Positions 35,124 through 42,250 of a stretch of 64,000 bases of DNA are shown in pieces (within the stretch, counting starts at the first letter, position 1; the number at the start of each line of letters is the position of its first letter). The notes beneath the pieces are model-generated. The model was not told the origin of the DNA, did not search any database, and worked only from the letters and a program-made list of their open reading frames with translations. The DNA lies in NCBI RefSeq assembly GCF_015471405.1, contig NZ_BLVZ01000002.1, forward strand, positions 124,001-188,000. Reading direction: 5' to 3'. The position numbers and the translations under genes are program-made. This stretch comes from Pseudomonas cichorii. GTDB taxonomy: Bacteria; Pseudomonadota; Gammaproteobacteria; Pseudomonadales; Pseudomonadaceae.

Positions 35124-36068
35124 ATGAACCACGAAGCCTTCTGGCTTGATGCCAGTGATCACAGTCGCCTCCACGTCAATGCCTGGCTACCGGCGCAAAA
35201 GCCGAAAGCCGTTGTGATGCTGTCTCACGGAATGGCCGAGCACAGTGGACGTTATGCAAGACTGGGCGCCGCATTGAACGCGGCAGGCTTTGCGCTTTAT
35301 GCCCATGACCAGCGCGGACACGGGCTGACGGCCTCGCAAGGCGAACTGGGTCACTACGCCGATGAAGACGGCTGGAGCAAGGTGATCGGCGACCTGGCGA
35401 CCCTGAGTCAGGCCATCGGCCAGAAACACCCGGGCCTGCCGCTGTTCCTGATGGGGCACAGCATGGGCAGCTACATCGCTCAGGCCTACCTGATGCACCA
35501 TGGCGCCAGCCTGCAAGGTGCGATTATCAGTGGCTCGAACTTCCAGCCGGTTTCTCTCTATCGCAGCGCTCGCCAGATCGCCCGGCTGGAACGTTTGCGT
35601 CAGGGACCAAAAGGTCGCAGCGCCCTGATCGAGTGGCTGTCGTTCGGCTCGTTCAACAAGGCATTCAAACCGGCACGCACACGATTCGACTGGCTTAGCC
35701 GTGATCCGGAGGAAGTCGACAAGTACCTTTTCGACCCTCTTTGCGGTTTCCGCTGCACCAATCAGTTATGGTTCGACCTGCTCGGCGGGCTGCAGAAAAT
35801 CAGCAAGCCTTCCAACCTGAAACAGATCGATCAGGGCCTGCCATTACTGATTATTGGTGGTGAATGTGATCCGGTGAGCAATGGGAAGCGTCTGAGAGAT
35901 CTTGCTCATGCATTGGGGCAGGCAGGTCATCAGGCAGTACAGCTTGAAATCTACCCCCAGGCGCGACATGAACTGCTCAATGAAACCAATCGCGATGACG
36001 TTATCCGTGACTTGATCGACTGGCTGCTGCACGCTCTCGAACAACCACGTCCACACCGGGCTGAATGA
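35124..36068 (+). CDS. Alpha/beta hydrolase, lysophospholipase/monoacylglycerol lipase type
   Basis: 314 residues of the Hydrolase_4 group. Motifs: VVMLSHGMAEHSGRY (oxyanion hole), AHDQRGHGLT, GHSMGSYIAQAY (nucleophile Ser), GGECDPVSN (acid) and YPQARHELLNE (His). The family cleaves lysophospholipids or monoacylglycerols, releasing a fatty acid that FadD could activate. No signal peptide, so cytoplasmic. The start at 35124 has GGGAAA eight bases upstream; open frame extends to 35037. It is followed after 39 bases by phaJ1 on the same strand. It corresponds to PA3301 by neighbourhood. Substrate not proven. Confidence 0.87.
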   Translation: MNHEAFWLDASDHSRLHVNAWLPAQKPKAVVMLSHGMAEHSGRYARLGAALNAAGFALYAHDQRGHGLTASQGELGHYADEDGWSKVIGDLATLSQAIGQKHPGLPLFLMGHSMGSYIAQAYLMHHGASLQGAIISGSNFQPVSLYRSARQIARLERLRQGPKGRSALIEWLSFGSFNKAFKPARTRFDWLSRDPEEVDKYLFDPLCGFRCTNQLWFDLLGGLQKISKPSNLKQIDQGLPLLIIGGECDPVSNGKRLRDLAHALGQAGHQAVQLEIYPQARHELLNETNRDDVIRDLIDWLLHALEQPRPHRAE

Positions 36069-36107
36069 CTCCTCCCGGTTTAAAACTTTCATTTTCAGGA
36101 CAGCCAC

Positions 36108-36578
36108 ATGACCCAAGTCACCAACACACCTTACGAAGCACTTGAAGTCGGCCAGACCGCCAGCTACAGCAAAACGGTAGAAGAGCGTGACATTCAGCTG
36201 TTCGCCGCGATGTCGGGCGACCACAATCCAGTCCATCTGGATGCCGAATATGCTTCCAGGACCATGTTCAAGGAGCGTATCGCTCATGGCATGTTCAGCG
36301 GTGCGTTGATCAGTGCCGCCGTGGCTTGCGAGCTGCCTGGGCCGGGCACTATTTATATCGGTCAGCAAATGAGCTTTCAAAAGCCGGTAAAGCTGGGCGA
36401 CACCCTGACCGTGCGCCTGGAAATCCTGGAAAAACTGCCGAAATTCCGCGTGCGCATCGCAACCCGCGTGTTCAACCAGAACGATGAGCTGGTCGTTGAT
36501 GGCGAAGCGGAAATCCTGGCACCTCGCAAGCAACAGACCGTTGACCTGACCGTTCTGCCGGAAATCACCTTCGGCTGA
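36108..36578 (+). CDS. phaJ1: (R)-specific enoyl-CoA hydratase PhaJ1 (MaoC family)
   Basis: 156 residues with a single hot-dog fold. The catalytic Asp-His pair lies in SGDHNPVHLDAEYA (Asp38, His43, the same five-residue spacing as in Aeromonas PhaJ). The following HGMFSGALIS is the usual overhang segment. The enzyme hydrates trans-2-enoyl-CoA to (R)-3-hydroxyacyl-CoA, the monomer for PHA synthase. The length is identical to that of P. aeruginosa PhaJ1 (PA3302), which has the same hydrolase upstream. AGGACAGCC precedes the ATG. A small REP palindrome lies eight bases beyond the stop. Confidence 0.9.
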   Translation: MTQVTNTPYEALEVGQTASYSKTVEERDIQLFAAMSGDHNPVHLDAEYASRTMFKERIAHGMFSGALISAAVACELPGPGTIYIGQQMSFQKPVKLGDTLTVRLEILEKLPKFRVRIATRVFNQNDELVVDGEAEILAPRKQQTVDLTVLPEITFG

Positions 36579-36585
36579 TACAGCT

Positions 36586-36605
36586 GGAGCGAATTCATTC
36601 GCTCC
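36586..36605. repeat. Minimal REP palindrome after phaJ1
   Basis: GGAGCGAATTCATTCGCTCC, a nine-base-pair perfect inverted repeat around TC, eight bases past the phaJ1 stop. It is the shortest REP form in the window and could serve as an RNA 3' end. Confidence 0.8.
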
Positions 36606-36642
36606 TACCTGGCCCCATATGGCTTTCTCCAGGCAAAAAAAT

Positions 36643-36660
36643 GGGCGACCGAAGTCGCCC
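36643..36660 (-). terminator. Rho-independent terminator of the ccoM-like gene
   Basis: Read on the minus strand: GGGCGAC-TTCG-GTCGCCC followed by ATTTTTTT. A textbook terminator with a UUCG tetraloop, 41 bases past the stop of the small gene at 36701. Confidence 0.9.
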
Positions 36661-36700
36661 TAAATGCCTTGCGTGCTCTTGTTATGGAAGGCCTGAGCCT

Positions 36701-36811
36701 TTACTTGCGCTTTTGCGAGTCCTTCCAGATAAAAAGTCCGAAGCCTGCGAAGAAAACAAGCATCAGGCCAACGGTGACGACCCCTGCGACAACCACATTG
36801 TCCAGAAACAT
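36701..36811 (-). CDS. ccoM: 36-residue single-membrane-segment protein, probable CcoM
   Basis: A 36-residue protein: a short N-terminus (MFLDNVVV), one membrane helix (AGVVTVGLMLVFFAGFGLFI) and a basic tail (WKDSQKRK). Size and pattern match CcoM, the small extra subunit of the cbb3-type cytochrome oxidase described in P. stutzeri, though I cannot align it here. A strong ribosome binding site (AGGAGG) sits seven bases before the ATG, and its own terminator follows. An ANR-like box upstream is centred 41.5 bases before the predicted transcription start, as for oxygen-regulated oxidase genes. The gene is monocistronic and remote from any cco operon here. Being a gene is nearly certain; the CcoM name is likely. 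Confidence 0.82.
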   Translation of the reverse strand: MFLDNVVVAGVVTVGLMLVFFAGFGLFIWKDSQKRK

Positions 36812-36875
36812 AACTTCGCCTCCTGCTCTGCCCTGTTCGATGGAGCTAGATTAACCAGAACGGCGCGCAAAGAAA

Positions 36876-36938
36876 TTGACCCAGATCAGTTGTCCATAAG
36901 CTCGGCAGGTGAGCGTGTGGGCAACTGATCTGGGTCAA
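36876..36938. promoter_or_regulatory. Paired ANR/FNR-type boxes in a perfect inverted repeat
   Basis: TTGACCCAGATCAGTTG (36876-36892) and its exact inverse (36922-36938) each contain an ANR-like site (TTGAC-N4-ATCAG, 8 of 10 matches to TTGAT-N4-ATCAA). A TTAATC -10 lies at 36848-36853 on the minus strand, which puts the first box at -41.5 for the ccoM-like gene. The rest of the 36812-36970 gap holds nothing else. Confidence 0.65.
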
Positions 36939-36970
36939 CGGATCTGAAGCGGGATCTGAAACAGGAGGTA

Positions 36971-37129
36971 TCAGCGTTTTTTCGGTTTCTTGCCGGGCTT
37001 TTTCTTGCCACTCAATGGCATGGCCTGTTCAAAGGCGTTGCGCACTTCATTAAGGCGTTTATCGTTCAGGTCGTGAACACGCTTGGCGCGCTCAGCATTC
37101 AGATCGATCAGCTTTTCATCTTCGCTCAT
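36971..37129 (-). CDS. Small basic-tailed hypothetical protein
   Basis: 52 residues, charged and helical: MSEDEKLIDLNAERAKRV, then HDLNDKRLNEVRNAFEQAMPL and a Lys/Pro-rich tail (SGKKKPGKKPKKR). Looks like a small cytoplasmic or nucleic-acid-binding protein. The start at 37129 is weakly supported; a longer frame begins at 37165. Not recognised. It lies upstream of ccoM on the same strand with the ANR boxes between. Confidence 0.55.
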   Translation of the reverse strand: MSEDEKLIDLNAERAKRVHDLNDKRLNEVRNAFEQAMPLSGKKKPGKKPKKR

Positions 37130-37211
37130 GACTCGCAGCTCTCGGACACTCGGTATCAGGGCCAATAATGCTCAATCGCAACGGCTATGACCAGCGAGGA
37201 TGCGTCCTGCA

Positions 37212-37550
37212 TCAAACCTCGACATCCACCCACAGGCCCTGACGCGGTTCATTGTCGATCAAAGGCACGACAGGCACGGTGTTGTCGGCATTCAGGGAGG
37301 TACCGGGAACGGCCAAATGCTCGATAGGCTCGCCCTCCTCTTCGTGATGCTGACGCTGTTGCTGCTGGCGTTGTTGCTCTTCACGCAGCAGCAAGGCGCT
37401 TCTCTCGGTGTCTTCGTTGCGAAGGTCGATGGTGGTTTCGCTGGAACCTGGTTGAACCGGTGCGACAGGTGGTATGTCCGGCATACGCTTGGCCGGGTCC
37501 AATTGCGACGTCACGGGTACCACACTCAGCGGAAGCGTCGGTTGCAGCAT
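37212..37550 (-). CDS. Pseudomonas conserved protein, Gln/Pro-rich (often mislabelled aspartate-semialdehyde dehydrogenase)
   Basis: 112 residues, without signal peptide or membrane segment. The N-terminal half is Pro-rich (PDIPPVAPVQPGSSE). A charged Gln-rich stretch follows (REEQQRQQQQRQHHEEE), and the end is hydrophobic-acidic (EPRQGLWVDVEV). Probably disordered for the most part. I recall members of this family named aspartate-semialdehyde dehydrogenase in some Pseudomonas genomes, but no dehydrogenase fold or motif is present. GGAGA precedes the ATG at 37550. Function unknown. Confidence 0.65.
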   Translation of the reverse strand: MLQPTLPLSVVPVTSQLDPAKRMPDIPPVAPVQPGSSETTIDLRNEDTERSALLLREEQQRQQQQRQHHEEEGEPIEHLAVPGTSLNADNTVPVVPLIDNEPRQGLWVDVEV

Positions 37551-37765
37551 GATTTTCGTCTCCTGTTATCGGGCTTTCGGCTGCCACTCCGTCGACTTGA
37601 AGGCCATTTTGGAAAACTTTTCGACTATGTTTTAAGTAATAAGTGCCCACAGAGACGTATTTGTCAGATTTACGGCCAATAACAGGTGTTTTTTCACTCC
37701 TGTCTTTGGCTTCAGTGCGTGTTCCGTTAACATAGTCGGCTTTTCAAAAGCGGGAGTCAGGCAGC

Positions 37766-40612
37766 ATGGCGCAGCAGTATCAACCGGGGCAACGCTGGAT
37801 TAGCGACAGCGAAGCCGAGCTGGGTTTAGGCACCGTTCTGGCACAGGATGGCCGCTTATTGACCGTGCTCTATCCGGCCACTGGCGACACGCGCCAGTAC
37901 GCACTGCGTAATGCTCCATTGACCCGGGTACGCTTTTCTCCGGGTGATGTGATTACGCACTTCGAGAACTGGAAGATGACCGTGCGCGAAGTCGAGGATG
38001 TCGACGGGCTGCTGGTCTACCACGGCCTCAATGCGCAGAACGAGGCAGTCACCCTGCCGGAAACCCAGTTATCGAACTTCATCCAGTTCCGTCTGGCCAC
38101 CGACCGCCTGTTTGCCGGACAGATCGACCCGCTGGCGTGGTTCTCGCTGCGTTACAACACCCTTGAGCACACCAGCCGCCAGTTGCAGTCTTCCCTGTGG
38201 GGCCTGGGCGGCGTGCGCGCCCAACCTATCGCTCACCAGTTGCACATTGCCCGTGAAGTCGCCGACCGTATCGCACCACGGGTCTTGCTGGCTGACGAAG
38301 TGGGTCTGGGTAAAACCATCGAAGCAGGCCTGGTGATCCATCGCCAACTGCTGTCCGGCCGCGCCAGCCGCGTGCTGATCCTGGTCCCGGAAAACCTTCA
38401 GCACCAGTGGCTGGTGGAAATGCGTCGCCGCTTCAACCTTCAGGTCGCACTGTTCGACTCGGAGCGCTTCATCGAAAGCGATGCCGGCAACCCTTTCGAG
38501 GACACCCAACTGGCGCTGGTCGCGCTGGAGTGGCTGGTCGAAGACGAAAAAGCCCAGGACGCCCTGTTCGCCGCGGGCTGGGACCTGATGGTGGTCGACG
38601 AAGCCCACCACCTGGTCTGGCATGAAGAAAAGGTCAGCCCCGAATACTCGCTGGTCGAGCAACTGGCCGAAGTCATTCCCGGCGTCCTGCTGCTGACCGC
38701 AACCCCGGAACAACTGGGCCAGGACAGCCACTTTGCCCGTCTGCGCCTGCTGGACCCGAACCGCTTCCATGACCTGCAAGCCTTCCGTGCCGAAAGCGAG
38801 AACTATCGCCCGGTGGCCGAAGCCGTGCAGGAGCTTCTGGACAAAGGCAAACTGTCGGCCAGTGCGCACAAGACCATTCATGGTTTCCTGGGTGCCGAAG
38901 GCGAAACCCTGCTGAGCGCCGTGAACGCTGGCGATGAAGAAGCCAAGGCGCGTCTGATCCGCGAACTGCTGGATCGCCATGGCACCGGCCGGGTCCTTTT
39001 CCGTAATACCCGCGCAGCCGTGCAAGGTTTCCCTGAGCGTCAGTTGCATCAGTATCCGCTGCCCTGCCCTGCCGAATATCTGGAACTGCCGCTGGGCGAG
39101 CATGCCGATCTGTACCCGGAAGTCAGCTTCCAGTCGCAACCGGAGATCACCGAAGAAGAACGCTGGTGGCGCTTCGATCCGCGGGTCGACTGGCTGATCG
39201 ACACCCTCAAGATGCTCAAGCGCGTCAAGGTACTGGTCATCTGCGCCCACGCCGAAACCGCCATGGATCTGGAAGACGCGCTGCGTGTGCGCTCCGGCAT
39301 CCCGGCAACCGTGTTCCATGAAGGCATGAACATTCTGGAGCGCGACCGCGCAGCGGCCTATTTCGCCGATGAAGAATTCGGCGCGCAGGTTCTGATCTGT
39401 TCGGAAATCGGCAGTGAAGGCCGCAACTTCCAGTTCTCCCATCATCTGGTGCTGTTCGACCTGCCAGCGCACCCGGACCTGCTGGAGCAGCGTATCGGCC
39501 GTCTGGACCGTATCGGCCAGAAACACACCATCGAGCTGCACGTGCCATTCCTGGAAACCAGCCCGCAAGCGCGTCTTTTCCAGTGGTATCACGAAGCGCT
39601 CAATGCCTTCCTCAATACCTGCCCGACCGGCAACGCCCTGCAACACCAGTTCGGCCCGCGCCTGCTGCCGTTGCTGGAAAGCGGTGACGACGATGAGTGG
39701 CAGAGCCTGATCAACGAAGCCCGTACCGAGCGTGAGCGTCTGGAAAGCGAACTGCATACCGGCCGTGACCGTCTGCTGGAACTCAACTCCGGTGGCGCTG
39801 GCGAAGGCGAGGCGCTGGTGGAAGCGATTCTGGAACAGGACGATCAGTTCACCCTGCCGATCTACATGGAAACCCTGTTCGACGCCTTCGGTATCGACAG
39901 CGAAGACCATTCGGAAAACGCCCTGATCCTCAAGCCGAGCGAAAAAATGCTCGACGCCAGCTTCCCGCTGGGCGACGACGAAGGCGTGACCATCACGTAC
40001 GACCGCAATCAGGCGCTGTCTCGCGAAGACATGCAGTTCATCACCTGGGAACACCCGATGGTTCAGGGCGGCATGGATCTGGTGCTGTCCGGCTCGATGG
40101 GCAACACCTCGGTGGCGCTGATCAAGAACAAGGCGCTCAAGCCTGGCACCGTGCTGCTGGAACTGATCTACGTCAGCGAAGTGGTTGCGCCGCGCTCCCT
40201 GCAACTGGGTCGCTACCTGCCGCCTGCTGCACTGCGCTGCCTGCTGGATGCAAACGGCAACGATCTGGCCAGCCGCGTCTCGTTCAGCACCTTGAACGAT
40301 CAACTGGAAAGCGTGCCACGGGCCAGCGCCAACAAGTTCATCCAGGCACAGCGCGACGTGCTGACGCCCAAGATCAACGCCGGTGAAGAAAAGATCGCCC
40401 CGAAACACGCCGAGCGCGTGGCCGAGGCACAACGTCGTCTGGCAGCCGATACAGAGGAAGAACTGGCGCGCCTGACCGCCTTGCAAGCCGTCAACCCGAC
40501 CGTACGCGACAGCGAACTGGTCGCCCTGCGTACCCAGCGCGAACAAGGCCTGGCAATGCTTGAAAAAGCAGCGCTGCGCCTGGAAGCGATTCGGGTGCTG
40601 GTGGCGGGCTGA
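37766..40612 (+). CDS. rapA: RNA polymerase-associated Swi2/Snf2 ATPase RapA (HepA)
   Basis: 948 residues, as expected for RapA (968 in E. coli). An N-terminal Tudor-like domain ([19 protein letters not shown]) precedes the helicase core: [16 protein letters not shown] (Walker A), [10 protein letters not shown] (DEAH), LTATPEQLG, then [18 protein letters not shown] and [11 protein letters not shown] long C-terminal region follows. RapA binds RNA polymerase and promotes recycling after transcription. The start is at the Met of [11 protein letters not shown]. The 37551-37765 gap upstream should hold its promoter. Confidence 0.94.
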   Translation: MAQQYQPGQRWISDSEAELGLGTVLAQDGRLLTVLYPATGDTRQYALRNAPLTRVRFSPGDVITHFENWKMTVREVEDVDGLLVYHGLNAQNEAVTLPETQLSNFIQFRLATDRLFAGQIDPLAWFSLRYNTLEHTSRQLQSSLWGLGGVRAQPIAHQLHIAREVADRIAPRVLLADEVGLGKTIEAGLVIHRQLLSGRASRVLILVPENLQHQWLVEMRRRFNLQVALFDSERFIESDAGNPFEDTQLALVALEWLVEDEKAQDALFAAGWDLMVVDEAHHLVWHEEKVSPEYSLVEQLAEVIPGVLLLTATPEQLGQDSHFARLRLLDPNRFHDLQAFRAESENYRPVAEAVQELLDKGKLSASAHKTIHGFLGAEGETLLSAVNAGDEEAKARLIRELLDRHGTGRVLFRNTRAAVQGFPERQLHQYPLPCPAEYLELPLGEHADLYPEVSFQSQPEITEEERWWRFDPRVDWLIDTLKMLKRVKVLVICAHAETAMDLEDALRVRSGIPATVFHEGMNILERDRAAAYFADEEFGAQVLICSEIGSEGRNFQFSHHLVLFDLPAHPDLLEQRIGRLDRIGQKHTIELHVPFLETSPQARLFQWYHEALNAFLNTCPTGNALQHQFGPRLLPLLESGDDDEWQSLINEARTERERLESELHTGRDRLLELNSGGAGEGEALVEAILEQDDQFTLPIYMETLFDAFGIDSEDHSENALILKPSEKMLDASFPLGDDEGVTITYDRNQALSREDMQFITWEHPMVQGGMDLVLSGSMGNTSVALIKNKALKPGTVLLELIYVSEVVAPRSLQLGRYLPPAALRCLLDANGNDLASRVSFSTLNDQLESVPRASANKFIQAQRDVLTPKINAGEEKIAPKHAERVAEAQRRLAADTEEELARLTALQAVNPTVRDSELVALRTQREQGLAMLEKAALRLEAIRVLVAG

Positions 40613-40618
40613 TAGCCT

Positions 40619-40672
40619 GTTCGCGAATGAATTCGCCCCTACGCCCCGGTAGGAGCGAATTCATTCGCGAAA
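40619..40672. repeat. REP pair between rapA and the MFS gene
   Basis: Two opposed units: TTCGCGAATGAATTCGCCCC and GTAGGAGCGAATTCATTCGC (the left unit has one changed base), about five bases apart. It begins seven bases after rapA, between convergent genes. Confidence 0.9.
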
Positions 40673-40679
40673 GGCACAC

Positions 40680-42017
40680 CTACACAGGACTCACCATCCT
40701 GTCCGTCATCCGCTTGGCATCTCTGGTGAAACAACGGGTTGCCAGCAGCAGAAACACCAGGGTCATGCCCAGGGTAACCGGGATCAGGTACATCGCATCG
40801 TGCAACCCGGTGGCCTTGAAGCTTTCATCCATCTGCACAGCTCCCGCCAGCGTCATCGCTTCATGGGCATAGTGATCCGACAGCCAGCCGACCACTACCG
40901 GCCCAAGCCCTCCACCCAACAGGTATAACCCGGCAAAGAACAACGCCATGGCCGTCGCCCGCAGGCGCGGTTCCACCACGTCCTGGATGGCGGTGTAGAC
41001 ACAGGTATAGAAGTTATAGGCAAACAGCCAGCCTATGCTGAATACCGCGACAAACACGCCGATCTCGACCCGTCCCGCGTGCAAGGCATAGCCCGTTGCC
41101 AACGTGGCGACCAGCATGCTGAACGCCGCAAACAGCAGCCGCCCGTTAGGCGAGCGCTGGTGCAGTTTGTCCGCGATCAGGCCGCCCAGTGTCAGGCCGA
41201 CCAGGCCGGTGACGCCGACAATGATCCCGGTTGCCACAGCCGCTTCCTGCAAGGACACCTGAAAGTAGCGTTGCAGCATCGGCACCATGAACGAGTTGCA
41301 GGCATAGGTCGCGAAGTTGAAAGTCAGCCCGGCCAGGACCAGCCAGCAAAAGGTCGGGATCGACAACACCCGGCGAACCGGCTTTTCGATCTTCTCCTCG
41401 GACATCTGCACACTTTCGGCAGCGCCACGCTTGGGCTCACGAATAAAGAAGATGAACACCGCCAGAATCAGGCCGGGCACCGCTGCAATAAAGAATGGCG
41501 CCCGCCAGCTGTCGAACGCCTTGACCATTGCGCCGATTGTAAAGAACGCCAGCAGAAGCCCCAACGGCAGGCCCAGCATGAAAATGCCTATGGCCCGTGA
41601 GCGACGATGGGCCGGGAACAGATCACCGATCAATGAGTTGGCCGCTGGCGCATAACTGGCTTCGCCGATCCCGACGCCCATGCGCACCAGCAGGAACGTC
41701 CAGAAACTGTTGGCCATCCCGTTGACCGCCGTCAGCCCGCTCCAGACAGCAAGCCCCCAACCCATGAGTTTCTTGCGCGAACCGGTGTCGGCCATTCGCC
41801 CAAGAGGCAAGCCGGCAATCGCATAGACCAGGGTGAACGCCGTGCCCAGCAGTCCCAGCTGGAAATCACTCAGATGCCATTCCTTGCGAATGGGCTCGGT
41901 GATAATCGCCGGAATCGCTCGATCGAAGAAGTTGAACAGGTTGGCCAGAAATAGCAGAAACAAGACACGCCAGGCATTGGAGGCCTGAATAGAGTTGTCT
42001 GTCGGGGTGTTGTTCAT
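40680..42017 (-). CDS. MFS transporter (spinster-like)
   Basis: 445 residues with twelve membrane segments. The conserved cytoplasmic loop GLPLGRMADTGSRKKLMGWG lies between TM2 and TM3, the family's signature A. TM4-5 reads RMGVGIGEASYAPAANSLIGDLFP, a pattern of spinster-type transporters (GIGEASY..A). Possible substrates are sphingolipids, aromatic acids or other organic anions. It is divergent from the MHYT protein gene, with a 233-base gap. The start at 42017 has GGATG nine bases upstream. Substrate unknown. Confidence 0.88.
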   Translation of the reverse strand: MNNTPTDNSIQASNAWRVLFLLFLANLFNFFDRAIPAIITEPIRKEWHLSDFQLGLLGTAFTLVYAIAGLPLGRMADTGSRKKLMGWGLAVWSGLTAVNGMANSFWTFLLVRMGVGIGEASYAPAANSLIGDLFPAHRRSRAIGIFMLGLPLGLLLAFFTIGAMVKAFDSWRAPFFIAAVPGLILAVFIFFIREPKRGAAESVQMSEEKIEKPVRRVLSIPTFCWLVLAGLTFNFATYACNSFMVPMLQRYFQVSLQEAAVATGIIVGVTGLVGLTLGGLIADKLHQRSPNGRLLFAAFSMLVATLATGYALHAGRVEIGVFVAVFSIGWLFAYNFYTCVYTAIQDVVEPRLRATAMALFFAGLYLLGGGLGPVVVGWLSDHYAHEAMTLAGAVQMDESFKATGLHDAMYLIPVTLGMTLVFLLLATRCFTRDAKRMTDRMVSPV

Positions 42018-42250
42018 GAGGCATCCATCCCTTTTTTCTGTCTACTCTAGAGCCCCTCTGCCAAACCGACTGTAAACATTCGTAAAAGGCCGGAAATATT
42101 GAAATCCGGCTTTTTATAACCATTGGTTATTGAGTCAATTCCATTTTTTTGAGTGTTGACACTGGCAGGTTTTTTACAGCCTCTATACTCACCACTATTC
42201 GCCAGGCTTAGCGCCTTGGTGAACCCTGGTAGTGAACAATAGGGCTCGCT

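Noticed and set aside
38069..40546. 825-codon minus-strand frame opposite rapA
   Set aside because: Antisense shadow of RapA; composition (Gln, His, Arg-rich) typical of GC-rich antisense frames.
42163..42178. TGGCAGGTTTTTTACA as a sigma-54 (-24/-12) promoter
   Set aside because: The essential GC doublet at -12 is replaced by AC, and the -24 element has a mismatch.
42156..42189. TTGACA and TATACT upstream of the MHYT gene as a sigma-70 promoter
   Set aside because: The spacing is 22 bases, too long for sigma-70; each element alone is not persuasive.
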